The notes beneath the pieces were generated by a model, which had not been told where the DNA came from, searched no databases, and saw only the letters and a program-made list of their open reading frames with translations. Below, one piece after another: positions 42,616 through 50,688 of a stretch of DNA of 64,000 bases. Each line of letters starts with the position of its first letter. The stretch's first letter is position 1. Origin of the DNA: Avanaerovorax sp964442135 (GTDB lineage Bacteria > Bacillota > Clostridia > Peptostreptococcales > Anaerovoracaceae); NCBI GenBank assembly GCA_964442135.1, contig CAYTYN010000002.1:1-64000 (forward strand), written 5' to 3'. A program made the position numbers and the translations under genes.

Positions 42616-43347
42616 TTATTTGGCAGCCTGCTGGAGCTGGGCTTCGACAATCTCCTCCGCTTCACTTACAGCCTTATTGTAATCCAGCTTCGTCCTTATC
42701 TCCAGCATCTTCATGTCTGTGGCCGCGATGGTATCGGCGCACTGCTTCAGCTCGGCTATAATCTCACCGGCGTTTTCCACATCCTTCTTGTACTTCAGCT
42801 GGTGCTCCAGACTTGCCCAGAAATCCATAGCCGTGGTTCTGATCTGAACCTCACACCTCATAGGCCGCTTTTCGTTGGAAAAGAACACCGGCACCTCTAT
42901 GATCATGTGATAGCTTCTGTACCCGTTAGGCTTAGGGTTCTGTATGTAGTCCTTTATCCGGATCAGAGAGATGTCGTCCTGCTGTATCAGCATTTTGGCC
43001 ACCTTATATATGTCGTCGACGAAGGAGCAGATCACCCTGACTCCGGCCACGTCGTTCAGGTTATCCTCTACGGACTGAAGAGATATCTCATCCCCCTGTC
43101 TCTTCAGCTTTTCGAAAATGCTGATGGCCTTTTTCCGCCTGGATACGATGGAAGCGATAGGGCTTTGAGGTCTGGTCATGGAAAGCTCGTCGTTTAATAT
43201 TTCCAGCCTGGTCCTCACTTCCCTTATGGCTGAATCGTACCTCATCAGAAGAATGTTCAGCTCCTCTAAGAGCTTGACAGCCTCTTCAGGATCCTTCGGC
43301 AGAAGTTCGTCCAGAAATTCCTTAGCGATCTCATCTCTTCCCTGCAT
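42616..43347 (-). CDS. Small alarmone synthetase (RelQ/YjbM-like)
   Basis: This 243-aa single-domain (p)ppGpp synthetase transfers pyrophosphate from ATP to GDP/GTP. The RelA_SpoT synthetase domain shows RRKKAISIFEKLKR, DVAGVRVICSFVDDIY (metal and substrate site), IKDYIQNPKPNGYRSYHMII and CEVQIRTTAMDFWASLEHQLKYKK. There is no HD hydrolase, TGS or ACT domain, so it should only synthesise. It is convergent with rqcH and lies upstream-adjacent to an alpha/beta hydrolase gene on the minus strand. Confidence 0.9.
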   Translation of the reverse strand: MQGRDEIAKEFLDELLPKDPEEAVKLLEELNILLMRYDSAIREVRTRLEILNDELSMTRPQSPIASIVSRRKKAISIFEKLKRQGDEISLQSVEDNLNDVAGVRVICSFVDDIYKVAKMLIQQDDISLIRIKDYIQNPKPNGYRSYHMIIEVPVFFSNEKRPMRCEVQIRTTAMDFWASLEHQLKYKKDVENAGEIIAELKQCADTIAATDMKMLEIRTKLDYNKAVSEAEEIVEAQLQQAAK

Positions 43348-43362
43348 CTCGTTCCTCCTGAT

Positions 43363-44217
43363 CTATGCCTTAATGTAATCTCTTATGGCTTCAATGACCT
43401 CATCTCCGTTAGCCTCTATGCCGCCGTTATGTATCTCGTGGTAGTAATCCTTCCACTCTATGTAGGTGAACGCTTCGTTATCTCGGTTTTGGCCCGCGAA
43501 AGTCCTGGAGCCCTCCACATCGCACACCTGATCCGCGTCTCCGTGCATGAAAAGAGTGGGAGTATGGTCGGTTAATCCGTTAGAGCTAAGGGTTCCTGCC
43601 ATTATCTCGTTTCCCAGCTCATAACATTCTACGGCACATCTGAGAGTTATCCTTTCGTGTACCAGCTCGTCGCTGTCGTATTCCTCCACGTCCTTGTTTT
43701 TTCTGTTCCCCAGAATTTCCTTGGAAATTCTGGAGGAAATGGCCAGTTCAGGCGCTACCCTCGCCATGGCCTTCACCATGCAATAGAGAGACTTCGGTAC
43801 GGTTCCTACCAGCTTTATCCACGGCGCCGATAATATATACTTCTCCGGCACGTCGTTTCTCTTGCCTCTGGCTCTGTAGTCTATACAGATGTTTCCTCCC
43901 ATGCTGTGGCCGTACAGAGCTATGGGAAGTCCCGAATATTTTTTCAATCCGTAATCTATGAGAGCGTCTATATCGGCTAAGACCTCTTCTCTCGGCGCAG
44001 CGTCTCCCCTCTTTCCGGCGGATCTTCCATGCCCCCTCAGATCTATTCCTAAAACTGCTATTCCCGCCTCTGTCATCACGTTGGCCATGCGGTCGTACCG
44101 TCCGTCGTGCTCGCCTAACCCGTGGATAAGGCACATTAAATACTTCGGGTCATCACACTCCCAGCTGTAGCCGGTTATGGTGAAGTCACGTCCCGGCAGC
44201 TTAAAATTCGTAAACAT
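43363..44217 (-). CDS. Alpha/beta hydrolase (monoacylglycerol lipase-like)
   Basis: This 284-aa serine hydrolase has the nucleophile elbow GHSMGGN near residue 104, the acid in MHGDADQVCD, and a C-terminal His in KDYYHEIHN. HGLGEHDGRYD forms the oxyanion region, as in monoacylglycerol lipases and lysophospholipases. No signal peptide is present, so it is cytoplasmic. GAGGAGG lies 6 bp before the ATG at 44217; the frame from 44244 has no ribosome binding site. An extended -10 promoter lies about 30 bp upstream. The substrate is not known. Confidence 0.88.
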   Translation of the reverse strand: MFTNFKLPGRDFTITGYSWECDDPKYLMCLIHGLGEHDGRYDRMANVMTEAGIAVLGIDLRGHGRSAGKRGDAAPREEVLADIDALIDYGLKKYSGLPIALYGHSMGGNICIDYRARGKRNDVPEKYILSAPWIKLVGTVPKSLYCMVKAMARVAPELAISSRISKEILGNRKNKDVEEYDSDELVHERITLRCAVECYELGNEIMAGTLSSNGLTDHTPTLFMHGDADQVCDVEGSRTFAGQNRDNEAFTYIEWKDYYHEIHNGGIEANGDEVIEAIRDYIKA

Positions 44218-44248
44218 GATAAACCTCCTCGTTACAGAATCCAACTGA

Positions 44249-44257
44249 ATTATAACA
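44249..44257 (-). promoter_or_regulatory. Extended -10 promoter of the hydrolase gene
   Basis: On the minus strand, TG-N-TATAAT is a perfect extended -10 element. No recognisable -35 hexamer lies 17 bp upstream. It is 32 bp from the start codon. Confidence 0.5.
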
Positions 44258-44295
44258 CATATAATCTGAAATCCGACGCATCTAAATATTCTGTA

Positions 44296-44324
44296 TTGAT
44301 CAAATCCCTGCTGTGGCTTATGAT
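44296..44324 (+). promoter_or_regulatory. Putative promoter of the Gin-like gene
   Basis: TTGATC (44296-44301) and TATGAT (44319-44324) on the + strand are 17 bp apart, about 64 bp before the ATG. This is a sigma-A-like pair; I do not see a sigma-F consensus. Confidence 0.45.
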
Positions 44325-44387
44325 CGTCTCAGACATTCACTCCAAAGGGCGAACATACCGCCGTCTACAGCAGCAGGAGGTGCAGCA

Positions 44388-44546
44388 ATGAGAAAGAACT
44401 GTTCTCTTTGTGGAAACATCTATCACAATACTGTATTTCGGGGAGGCTTCATCTGCGAAGACTGTCTCAATTACATCCGAGAGACCGAGTTTTCCTACTT
44501 TGCAGACCCTTGTTTCCCCGAAATACCCAAGACAACTGATATCTGA
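44388..44546 (+). CDS. Gin-like (CsfB) zinc-ribbon protein
   Basis: This 52-aa protein has two CxxC pairs (Cys5/Cys8 and Cys23/Cys26) separated by 14 residues and the segment GFICEDCLNYI, close to the F-I-C-x-D-C motif of CsfB/Gin. Gin inhibits sigma-G (and sigma-E) during early sporulation in Bacillus. GGAGG lies 7 bp before the ATG at 44388. If correct, it hints that the organism descends from or is a spore former, although no other sporulation gene is in the window. Other small zinc ribbons cannot be excluded. Confidence 0.6.
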   Translation: MRKNCSLCGNIYHNTVFRGGFICEDCLNYIRETEFSYFADPCFPEIPKTTDI

Positions 44547-44606
44547 TAATATAATCGGGATTCAGGCGGCAATGAACCGGGAAATATCTATTAGCTGTAG
44601 CGGCGG

Positions 44607-45236
44607 TCACCTCTTGGAGCCTGAGCGGGCCGGCCGCCTTCCCCTTCTCTGCTTTTCCAGACGTTTTTTCGTCTTCGGTTTCATGACGGAAAAGCCGAAC
44701 CTTCCTATGGACTGCCGTTTCAGACCGAAGTACTCGCCGTGGCAGTAGGCCAGCATACCCGCCGTGTCCAGTCTGATGCGTCCGTCCTCGTCGAACATGT
44801 CCCGATCGGCGTGTATCTTGACAATTTCAGCTATGAACATATCGTGAGACGGAAGCTCTTTAATCTCCTTTACCACACACTCCAGATTCACAGGAGCCTC
44901 CTGAACCAGAGGACAGCCGACCACGTCGCATTTGCCCGGGGTAAGTCCTGTCTCCTTGAATTTATCCACGTCTCTTCCCGACTTCACGCCGCACCAATCC
45001 GTTACCCGAGCCATACCTTCCGTGGTCAGGTTTACGACGAACTCGCCGTTCTTTTCGATAATGGCGTGGGAGTGTCTGGATTTTCTCACCGATATATAGG
45101 TCATAGGCGGCTGGGAATTGATTATTCCTGTCCATGCTATGGTTATGAGATTTTCCTCACCGTCTGTACCGCATGATACTAAGGCGGCGGGAACCGGCGC
45201 CATCATGGCGGAGCCTTTAAGGCTGACTTTGTCCAT
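44607..45236 (-). CDS. Flavin reductase-like FMN-binding protein
   Basis: This 209-aa protein has the split beta-barrel flavin reductase fold: VPAALVSCGTDGEENLITIAWTGIINSQPPM near the N terminus, then SVRKSRHSHAIIEKNGEFVVNL and WCGVKSGRDVDKF. Such proteins bind FMN and reduce it or use it as a redox centre. A basic tail of ~25 residues (KPKTKKRLEKQRRGRRPAR) is unusual and may bind nucleic acid or be a lineage-specific extension. The 5' end overlaps rluD by 20 bp. Confidence 0.85.
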   Translation of the reverse strand: MDKVSLKGSAMMAPVPAALVSCGTDGEENLITIAWTGIINSQPPMTYISVRKSRHSHAIIEKNGEFVVNLTTEGMARVTDWCGVKSGRDVDKFKETGLTPGKCDVVGCPLVQEAPVNLECVVKEIKELPSHDMFIAEIVKIHADRDMFDEDGRIRLDTAGMLAYCHGEYFGLKRQSIGRFGFSVMKPKTKKRLEKQRRGRRPARSGSKR

Positions 45237-46167
45237 ATCTCCTCCTCAATTCTTCTAAGATCTCTTTAAATTTATCGGGAAGCTCTGCGGAAAATTCCAT
45301 ATACCGGCCGTCCTGCGGATGTTTGAACCCTATAACTCCGGCATGGAGGAACTGTCCCGACAGAGGAATAGTCTGCTTCTTCGGTCCATAGAGAGGGTCA
45401 CCTGCCAAGGGGTGCTTTATGTGGCTCATGTGCACTCTTATCTGGTGGGTTCTTCCCGTTTCCAGCACCGCCTCTATAAGGGTGAACCGTCCGAAGCGCT
45501 CCAGCACCCTCCAGTGGGTCACCGCCCTCTTGGAGTTTCTGTCTGTGACAGTCCGCTTGAAACGATCCGCCTGATCTCTTCCTATGGGAGCGTCTATTAC
45601 CCCTTCGTCCTCCTTGAGATTGTTGTGCACCAGAGCCGTGTATCGTCTGGTGACTGTGTGGGAGGCCAGCTGGCGGGAAAGGCTCTCGTGAGCCGGGTCG
45701 TTCTTCGCCACCACCAGAAGGCCGCTGGTGTCCTTATCTATTCTGTGAACTATGCCGGGCCGCAGAACGCCGTTTATGGCTGAAAGGTCTTCGCCGCAGT
45801 GATACATAAGGGCGTTTACCAAAGTCCCTGTGTAATTGCCGGGAGCCGGATGAACCACCATTCCCACCGGCTTATTCACTACGAGAAGATCGCCGTCCTC
45901 GTAAACTATATCTAGGGGTATATCCTCAGCCTCGGCGGAAAGAATCTCCGGCTCAGGCATGTAGAGCCGTATTTCATCCCCCTCAGAGACCTTGTATTTC
46001 TTCGAGGTCTCCGGCGATCCGTTGACCAATACCGCCCCCGCGGCTATAAGTCTGGAGGCGAAGCTTCTGGACACGCCTCCCCCCTTTTCTCCCGTCACCT
46101 GATCCAGTCTCTTTCCTTCGTCCTCTTTATCCGTCACGAAGGACCTTACCTCCGGAGAATCATTCAT
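45217..46167 (-). CDS. rluD: RluD-family 23S rRNA pseudouridine synthase
   Basis: The 316-aa enzyme has an N-terminal S4 domain (residues ~15-75) and a RluA/RluD catalytic domain with the signature RPGIVHRIDKDTSGLLVVAKND, whose Asp is the nucleophile, and ETGRTHQIRVHMSHIKHPLAGDPLYG. It modifies helix 69-type sites in 23S rRNA. It overlaps lspA by 8 bp, the common lspA-rluD pair of Firmicutes. Confidence 0.92.
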   Translation of the reverse strand: MNDSPEVRSFVTDKEDEGKRLDQVTGEKGGGVSRSFASRLIAAGAVLVNGSPETSKKYKVSEGDEIRLYMPEPEILSAEAEDIPLDIVYEDGDLLVVNKPVGMVVHPAPGNYTGTLVNALMYHCGEDLSAINGVLRPGIVHRIDKDTSGLLVVAKNDPAHESLSRQLASHTVTRRYTALVHNNLKEDEGVIDAPIGRDQADRFKRTVTDRNSKRAVTHWRVLERFGRFTLIEAVLETGRTHQIRVHMSHIKHPLAGDPLYGPKKQTIPLSGQFLHAGVIGFKHPQDGRYMEFSAELPDKFKEILEELRRRYGQSQP

Positions 46168-46654
46168 TTTTCTTCTCTAACTTCTCATACATGAAAATAT
46201 ATATCATAAGCAGTCCGCATCCTGCGACGACGCAGATATCGGCAACGTTGAATATGGGGGGGAATATGCTGAAATCAAACATATCAGTGACTTTCCCGAA
46301 CACCGCCCTGTCTATAAGGTTTCCCGCCCCTCCGGATATGATGAGGGCCAGGGAGATGTGCAGGAGCCTATGAGCCTCCCTGTTTTTAAGCATGTATACG
46401 AGTCCGGCCGCTATGGCTATGATCGGAATTATAATGAGAATCGCCCGATGCCCCCTTAGGGTGCTGAACGCGGCTCCGTCGTTTTCAAAATATGTCAGGC
46501 AGAAGAAATCTCCTATAACGCTGACGCTCTCCCCCAGCCTCATGTTCGTCCTTATCAGGTACTTAGTGACCTGATCCGCCGCCAGCGCGGCAACCATCAA
46601 TATATATGCCATACATGAATTCAGGGGCAGCCGGCTGCCCCTGTCACCTTTCAC
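46160..46654 (-). CDS. lspA: Lipoprotein signal peptidase (signal peptidase II)
   Basis: This four-helix membrane aspartyl protease cleaves prolipoprotein signal peptides after lipidation. The catalytic aspartates lie in GGAGNLIDRAV and VTDMFDFSIFP; ALAADQVTKYLIR is the N-terminal signature. The start is uncertain. A GTG at 46654 has AGGAG 11 bp upstream and gives 164 aa. The internal ATG at 46612 gives 150 aa and the more typical N terminus, but has no ribosome binding site. A 20-bp palindrome (46623-46642) lies between the two candidates. Confidence 0.93.
   Translation of the reverse strand: MKGDRGSRLPLNSCMAYILMVAALAADQVTKYLIRTNMRLGESVSVIGDFFCLTYFENDGAAFSTLRGHRAILIIIPIIAIAAGLVYMLKNREAHRLLHISLALIISGGAGNLIDRAVFGKVTDMFDFSIFPPIFNVADICVVAGCGLLMIYIFMYEKLEKKNE
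46623..46642. other. Perfect 20-bp palindrome at the lspA start
   Basis: AGGGGCAGCCGGCTGCCCCT is self-complementary and would form an 8-bp GC stem in mRNA. It lies between the divIVA stop codon and the internal lspA ATG. It may mask or set the lspA start, or stabilise the transcript. Confidence 0.5.
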
Positions 46655-46680
46655 CCTTAATTACACTCCTGTTCTTAAAG

Positions 46681-47394
46681 CTATTTTCCTATTTTCTTGT
46701 TTAAGGCCTTTCCGTCTATGACGATGGTATCTTTAGGCCTGTAAGAGGCGCCTGCTCCGTTTGATCTGCCTTCACGCTCCGAAATACCCTCAGTCAGCTC
46801 CGCCAGCTGTCTGCCGTAGCTGAGCTCCTCCTCGGACTTTTCCCTTCCGTTGTCTGCTGAAGAAGAACCGTGATCAATCCTCGAATCGGGTGAAAACTCA
46901 TCTAAGGCCGGCGAACGTTCCAGCTCCCTTTCAAGGTCCGCGAACAGCTCATCGCCGGATCCGTCCTTTACTCGTTCCAGCTCATCCTCAAGAATCTGAC
47001 GGTATCTGGTCTTAAGCGCTTTAACCCGTTCACTGAGGCTTCTGCTTTCCCGGTTCAGCCTGTCGATGGAATCCTTGGCGTCCTTGACTATGACATCGGC
47101 CTCCATACGGGCATTTTTAATTATTATCTCCGCCCTCTTTTCAGCGCTCTCGGATATATCCTTCATCAGCTTCTTAGCGGATTCTAAGGTGTTCATCACA
47201 GACGTCTCGGATTTCTTATGCCGCTCGATTTCCTCCTTCAGCTCATCCACCATGTCTGCCAGCGTCTTATTATTCTTGATGAGCTTCTCCATGTCGATGA
47301 TTATCTCATCGAGAAACTCGTCTACCTCTTCCATCTTATAGCCTCTTACGACCCTGGAAAATTCCTTCGCTTCGATTTCAGCGGGTGTAATCAC
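46681..47394 (-). CDS. divIVA: DivIVA-domain cell division protein
   Basis: This 237-aa protein begins with the DivIVA membrane-targeting domain ITPAEIEAKEFSRVVRGYKMEEVDEFLD, followed by long coiled coils (residues ~30-150) and a low-complexity polar tail. DivIVA binds curved membranes at poles and septa and recruits partners. I chose a GTG start at 47394: GGAGGTGA lies 5 bp upstream, and the resulting M-I-T-P-A start matches the family. The ATG at 47409 would sit on this ribosome binding site. Confidence 0.88.
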   Translation of the reverse strand: MITPAEIEAKEFSRVVRGYKMEEVDEFLDEIIIDMEKLIKNNKTLADMVDELKEEIERHKKSETSVMNTLESAKKLMKDISESAEKRAEIIIKNARMEADVIVKDAKDSIDRLNRESRSLSERVKALKTRYRQILEDELERVKDGSGDELFADLERELERSPALDEFSPDSRIDHGSSSADNGREKSEEELSYGRQLAELTEGISEREGRSNGAGASYRPKDTIVIDGKALNKKIGK

Positions 47395-47446
47395 TACAGT
47401 CACCTCCATGTATAACCCCGTCTCCGGGGGCGAATCGATATGTCAA

Positions 47447-47731
47447 TCAATAGAATATCAGGACAATGGCATAGATCAGTATCTGTTGGACGACCTGAAC
47501 CAGGATGATGGCCAGAAGCACGGAAAAATCGAACATTCCCGTGTTAAACCTGGACAGTATCTTGCGGCATGGCATGACTATGGGCTCTGTATACCTGCGC
47601 AGCACCCAGTATGCCCTACCCAACCCCGAATAGGGATTTCTGGCGAACCAGCTGAGCAACGCCTCCGCCAGAAGGGCGAAAACCAGTATCCTGCCTACTA
47701 GCTGTACGATGTAAATTAAAAGAGATGCCAA
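47447..47731 (-). CDS. YggT family membrane protein
   Basis: This 94-aa protein has two transmembrane helices (residues ~5-27 and ~65-90) around the conserved segment SWFARNPYSGLGRAYWVLRRYTEPIVMPCRKIL. YggT proteins are linked to cell division and osmotic tolerance but have no firm function. The start is a TTG at 47731 with GGAGGT 8 bp upstream. It lies between sepF and divIVA, its standard position in Firmicutes; the usual ylmH (S4 domain) gene is absent here. Confidence 0.88.
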   Translation of the reverse strand: MASLLIYIVQLVGRILVFALLAEALLSWFARNPYSGLGRAYWVLRRYTEPIVMPCRKILSRFNTGMFDFSVLLAIILVQVVQQILIYAIVLIFY

Positions 47732-47737
47732 TTCTAT

Positions 47738-48271
47738 CTACCTCCATGGACTATCGGAAGCCGGCGGCTCCGCTGGGTTCTGTTTATCCTGAGAAGCCGC
47801 GACGGACACGTTCTCAGGGGCGAATATGAAAATGTTATTGGTTACCTTCTGCACACTGCCGTTAAGGGCGTAGGTGGCTCCGCTCATGAAGTCAAAGATC
47901 TTTTTCGCAAGCTCTGTCTCCAGCTTTTCCAGGTTGATTATGACAGGCTTTCTGGATTTAAGGCTGTCCACCAGCTTCGGGCATTCAGCGAATTCCTTCG
48001 GCTCTATGAGGATCAGCTTCAGTGAATTAGTACTAGACACGGAATACCTCTTTTCTGTCGTCTTGGATAAGATACTGTTTCTCTCTGACGCCGGAGCAAA
48101 ATCCCCCGGCTTTGAAGGCGAACCGGCTGGGAGTGGAGCGGTGGATGAAGAAAACTTGTTTTCCCTCGCTATCTTCTCTTTAGCGGCTGCCAGCTCCTCC
48201 TCAGTTACGACTTCCTCTTCCTCTATTTCCTCTATCCCTACGATTTTTTTCAGCGTATCACCAAATCCCAT
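47738..48271 (-). CDS. sepF: Cell division protein SepF
   Basis: This 177-aa protein has an N-terminal amphipathic membrane-binding helix (MGFGDTLKKIVG), an acidic and Ser/Pro-rich linker (~15-70), and the C-terminal SepF domain (LILIEPKEFAECPKLVDSLKSRKPVIINLEKLE...RIFDFMSGATYALNGSVQKV-type). SepF tethers FtsZ to the membrane and bundles it, which would replace the FtsA not seen in this window. AAAGGAAG precedes the ATG. Confidence 0.94.
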   Translation of the reverse strand: MGFGDTLKKIVGIEEIEEEEVVTEEELAAAKEKIARENKFSSSTAPLPAGSPSKPGDFAPASERNSILSKTTEKRYSVSSTNSLKLILIEPKEFAECPKLVDSLKSRKPVIINLEKLETELAKKIFDFMSGATYALNGSVQKVTNNIFIFAPENVSVAASQDKQNPAEPPASDSPWR

Positions 48272-48302
48272 ATCTTCCTTTTCCTCCTAACAATATACCT
48301 GC

Positions 48303-49007
48303 TTACCTTTCCTCGCTTCTGTAATCTCTATTGCCGAATATGGCCGTTCCCACCCGTATAAGGTTGGAGCCTTCCTCTATGGCAACTTCGAAATCGTGGG
48401 TCATTCCCATGGAAAGGTACTTAAAGTCAATCCTTTCCCTCGAGTCGTCAATATATCTGTCGTAAATCTTCTTCGCTTCCCTGAAGAAAGGCGCTGCGTC
48501 CTCGGGTTCAGCCTCAAAAGGCGCAATGCACATTATTCCTCTGATCCTTATGTTGGGGCACTCCTCCGCTATGGAAGATATGAGCCCGTCGGCGTCCTCC
48601 GAGCTGCTTCCGAACTTGGACTCCTCGTTGGCCGTGTTCACCTGAACCAGAATGTCCATGGTCAGATCGTGCTGAGCAGCTCTCTTATCTATTTCCCTAG
48701 CCAGCCTGAGGGAGTCCACGGAATGAATCATGGACACCTTATCGATGATGTACTTCACCTTGTTGGTCTGGAGATGACCTATAAGGTGCCATCTTACCGG
48801 CTTCACCTTCTCGTACTTGTCCATTATCTCCTGGACCTTGTTTTCCCCGATATCCGTAATTCCCGCGTCGATAGCCTCATTTATCTCCTCGGGAGAGTGG
48901 AGCTTGGTGACCGCCACCAGAAGTATGTCCTCCGGAGCTCTTCCCGCTCTCTCTGCCGCTTCCTCTTTTCTCCTCTGTATCTCCCTTATGTTAGATGGGA
49001 TAGACAT
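48303..49007 (-). CDS. yggS: YggS-family PLP homeostasis protein
   Basis: This 234-aa PLP-binding TIM barrel has the cofactor lysine in LLVAVTKLHSPEEI (residue ~33) and conserved WHLIGHLQTNKVKYI and LSMGMTHDFEVAIEEGSNLIRVGTAIFG motifs. PLPBP/YggS proteins buffer pyridoxal phosphate and affect amino-acid pools. It lies between the HlyD-like gene and sepF, matching the yggS-sepF-yggT cluster of many Firmicutes. Confidence 0.93.
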   Translation of the reverse strand: MSIPSNIREIQRRKEEAAERAGRAPEDILLVAVTKLHSPEEINEAIDAGITDIGENKVQEIMDKYEKVKPVRWHLIGHLQTNKVKYIIDKVSMIHSVDSLRLAREIDKRAAQHDLTMDILVQVNTANEESKFGSSSEDADGLISSIAEECPNIRIRGIMCIAPFEAEPEDAAPFFREAKKIYDRYIDDSRERIDFKYLSMGMTHDFEVAIEEGSNLIRVGTAIFGNRDYRSEER

Positions 49008-49020
49008 TTATATCATCTCC

Positions 49021-49938
49021 TTAATCAATGGTGTCCGGATCCTTAAGCACGTCGTCGTAAGGTCCTACCGTATCGGTCCTGACGCCGTCTCCGTCGTAGA
49101 AATAGGAGTCCGACACTACGGACTTGCTTCCGTCCGTCAGGAGCACGTTTACAGGGGTGAAAACATAGTAGTCCTTCTTATTCTTCACATATACTCCCTG
49201 CACTCCGTCGACCTCCACCAGACTGGAGTTTTCTATGATCAGACCCGCAGCATCTGCGGTAATGATGCTCACTGCCATTTTCCGGAGTCCGCCGTAGGTC
49301 TTGTAGTACGCTGTAGTTTCGAAAATCAGGCGGTAAAGCTCCCCGTCCTCAGAGACGTCTGTCACCGTCATGGATATGGTCGATTCTCCCAGCTCTACGT
49401 CCACGGTATTTCCTACCTGATACCTGTCTATACTTTCTTCCGAGATGAACGCCACCCCGTACCACTTGCTTTTATCTATTATCTTATATACAGGATCTCC
49501 CGCCGATACGCTTCCGGTGGAAAGCTCCTCCATGGATTCTTGGGAAAGAGAGGAAAAATACTCGTAGTCCTTATCCCACATGGTCTCAGAGTTCAATTCT
49601 CCCTCGTAACCGTCGATAAAATAGGAAACCACTCCTCCTTCTGTCACCGTAAAGTCTGACGACGTCCCCCCCGTAATCTCCAGCACCGCAGTACCTCCCC
49701 TTATGAGCCGGCCCTCCTCTATAAGTCTGTTGGCCTGTCCCGACACGGAGGATGTGTACACCGTCTCGTCTCTGACGAAGTACATGTCGGTATAGTCCAC
49801 AGTCTGAAGCTCTCCGTATTCGGCGACGTAGGTAGTCGTAAAAAGTCCGGTCAGCTCCGGTACTACATATATTATCACGTAGAGGACTGCCACCACAATA
49901 AAAAACAGCAGTCCTATCTTCTTTTTAAATTTTTTCAT
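49021..49938 (-). CDS. HlyD-like membrane-anchored protein
   Basis: The 305-aa protein has one N-terminal membrane helix (residues ~8-28) and an extracytoplasmic part with biotinyl-lipoyl/HlyD-like beta segments (VYTSSVSGQANRLIEEGRLIRGGTAVLEI; YKIIDKSKWYGVAFISEESIDRYQVGNTVDVEL). This resembles periplasmic adaptor proteins of efflux systems. No ABC or RND transporter is adjacent. Similar genes sit near yggS-sepF in other Clostridia, so a cell-envelope or division role is possible. Function unknown. Confidence 0.75.
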   Translation of the reverse strand: MKKFKKKIGLLFFIVVAVLYVIIYVVPELTGLFTTTYVAEYGELQTVDYTDMYFVRDETVYTSSVSGQANRLIEEGRLIRGGTAVLEITGGTSSDFTVTEGGVVSYFIDGYEGELNSETMWDKDYEYFSSLSQESMEELSTGSVSAGDPVYKIIDKSKWYGVAFISEESIDRYQVGNTVDVELGESTISMTVTDVSEDGELYRLIFETTAYYKTYGGLRKMAVSIITADAAGLIIENSSLVEVDGVQGVYVKNKKDYYVFTPVNVLLTDGSKSVVSDSYFYDGDGVRTDTVGPYDDVLKDPDTID

Positions 49939-49952
49939 GAGTATATTTTACT

Positions 49953-50684
49953 TCATTTCAAAAACTTTTCCAATACTTCTCGTTCATCTTTTGCCAAATC
50001 CTTATGATTTTTCACATATTCCTCGAACATTTCCGGCCTGCGCTCTCTGGTGAGGGCGAAAGACCTTTCCAACTGCCAAAGGTGGATTTTCCGGTGATCG
50101 CCTCCCGTCAGCACCTCCGGCACATGAACGCCTCTATACTCTCTTGGGCGGGTGTACTGAGGGTACTCTAAAAGGCCGGAGTAGATCGACTCCTCCACTG
50201 CCGCCTCCCTGCTCGCCAAAACTCCCGGCACCATTCGCGCCACTGCATCGATAAGCACCATGGCGGCAAGCTCACCACCGGTCAGTATATAGTCTCCGAT
50301 GGATATTTCCTCCGCCTGATACATGTCCAGTGCTCTTTGATCCACTCCCTCGTAGTGGCCGCACAAAACGGTGAACTCCTCTTCTCCTGCCAGCTCCTCT
50401 GCGACCCTCCGGTCCAGAACCCTGCCTCTGGGAGACATATAGATCACCCTGTTTTCTCTCGCCCCTACGGAATCCAGTGCGTCGCATATCGGCTGAGCCA
50501 TCATGACCATACCCTGTCCTCCCCCGAAGGGGTATTCGTCGGTCTTCCTGTGCTTATCCATGCTGAAATCTCTTATATTTATAATGTTAAAGGATATGAG
50601 CCCCTTCTCCGCCGCCTTTCCCAGCATGCTTAACGTCAAGACAGGAAACATATCGGGGAAAAGAGTCAGAACATTGATCTTCAT
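49953..50684 (-). CDS. trmD: tRNA (guanine-37-N1)-methyltransferase TrmD
   Basis: The 243-aa SPOUT enzyme methylates G37 of tRNAs and keeps reading frame. It begins MKINVLTLFPDMF and contains PFGGGQGMVMMAQPI, LCGHYEGVDQRALD, and EISIGDYILTGGELAAMVLIDAVARMVPGVL, the knot and SAM-binding motifs. It is part of the ylxM-ffh-rpsP-khpA-rimM-trmD block. The usual rplS is not next to it; the HlyD-like gene follows instead. Confidence 0.97.
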   Translation of the reverse strand: MKINVLTLFPDMFPVLTLSMLGKAAEKGLISFNIINIRDFSMDKHRKTDEYPFGGGQGMVMMAQPICDALDSVGARENRVIYMSPRGRVLDRRVAEELAGEEEFTVLCGHYEGVDQRALDMYQAEEISIGDYILTGGELAAMVLIDAVARMVPGVLASREAAVEESIYSGLLEYPQYTRPREYRGVHVPEVLTGGDHRKIHLWQLERSFALTRERRPEMFEEYVKNHKDLAKDEREVLEKFLK

Positions 50685-50688
50685 GAAT

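Noticed and set aside
43748..44134. Arg-rich frame inside the alpha/beta hydrolase gene
   Set aside because: Out-of-frame product of the real gene, with biased composition and no start signal.
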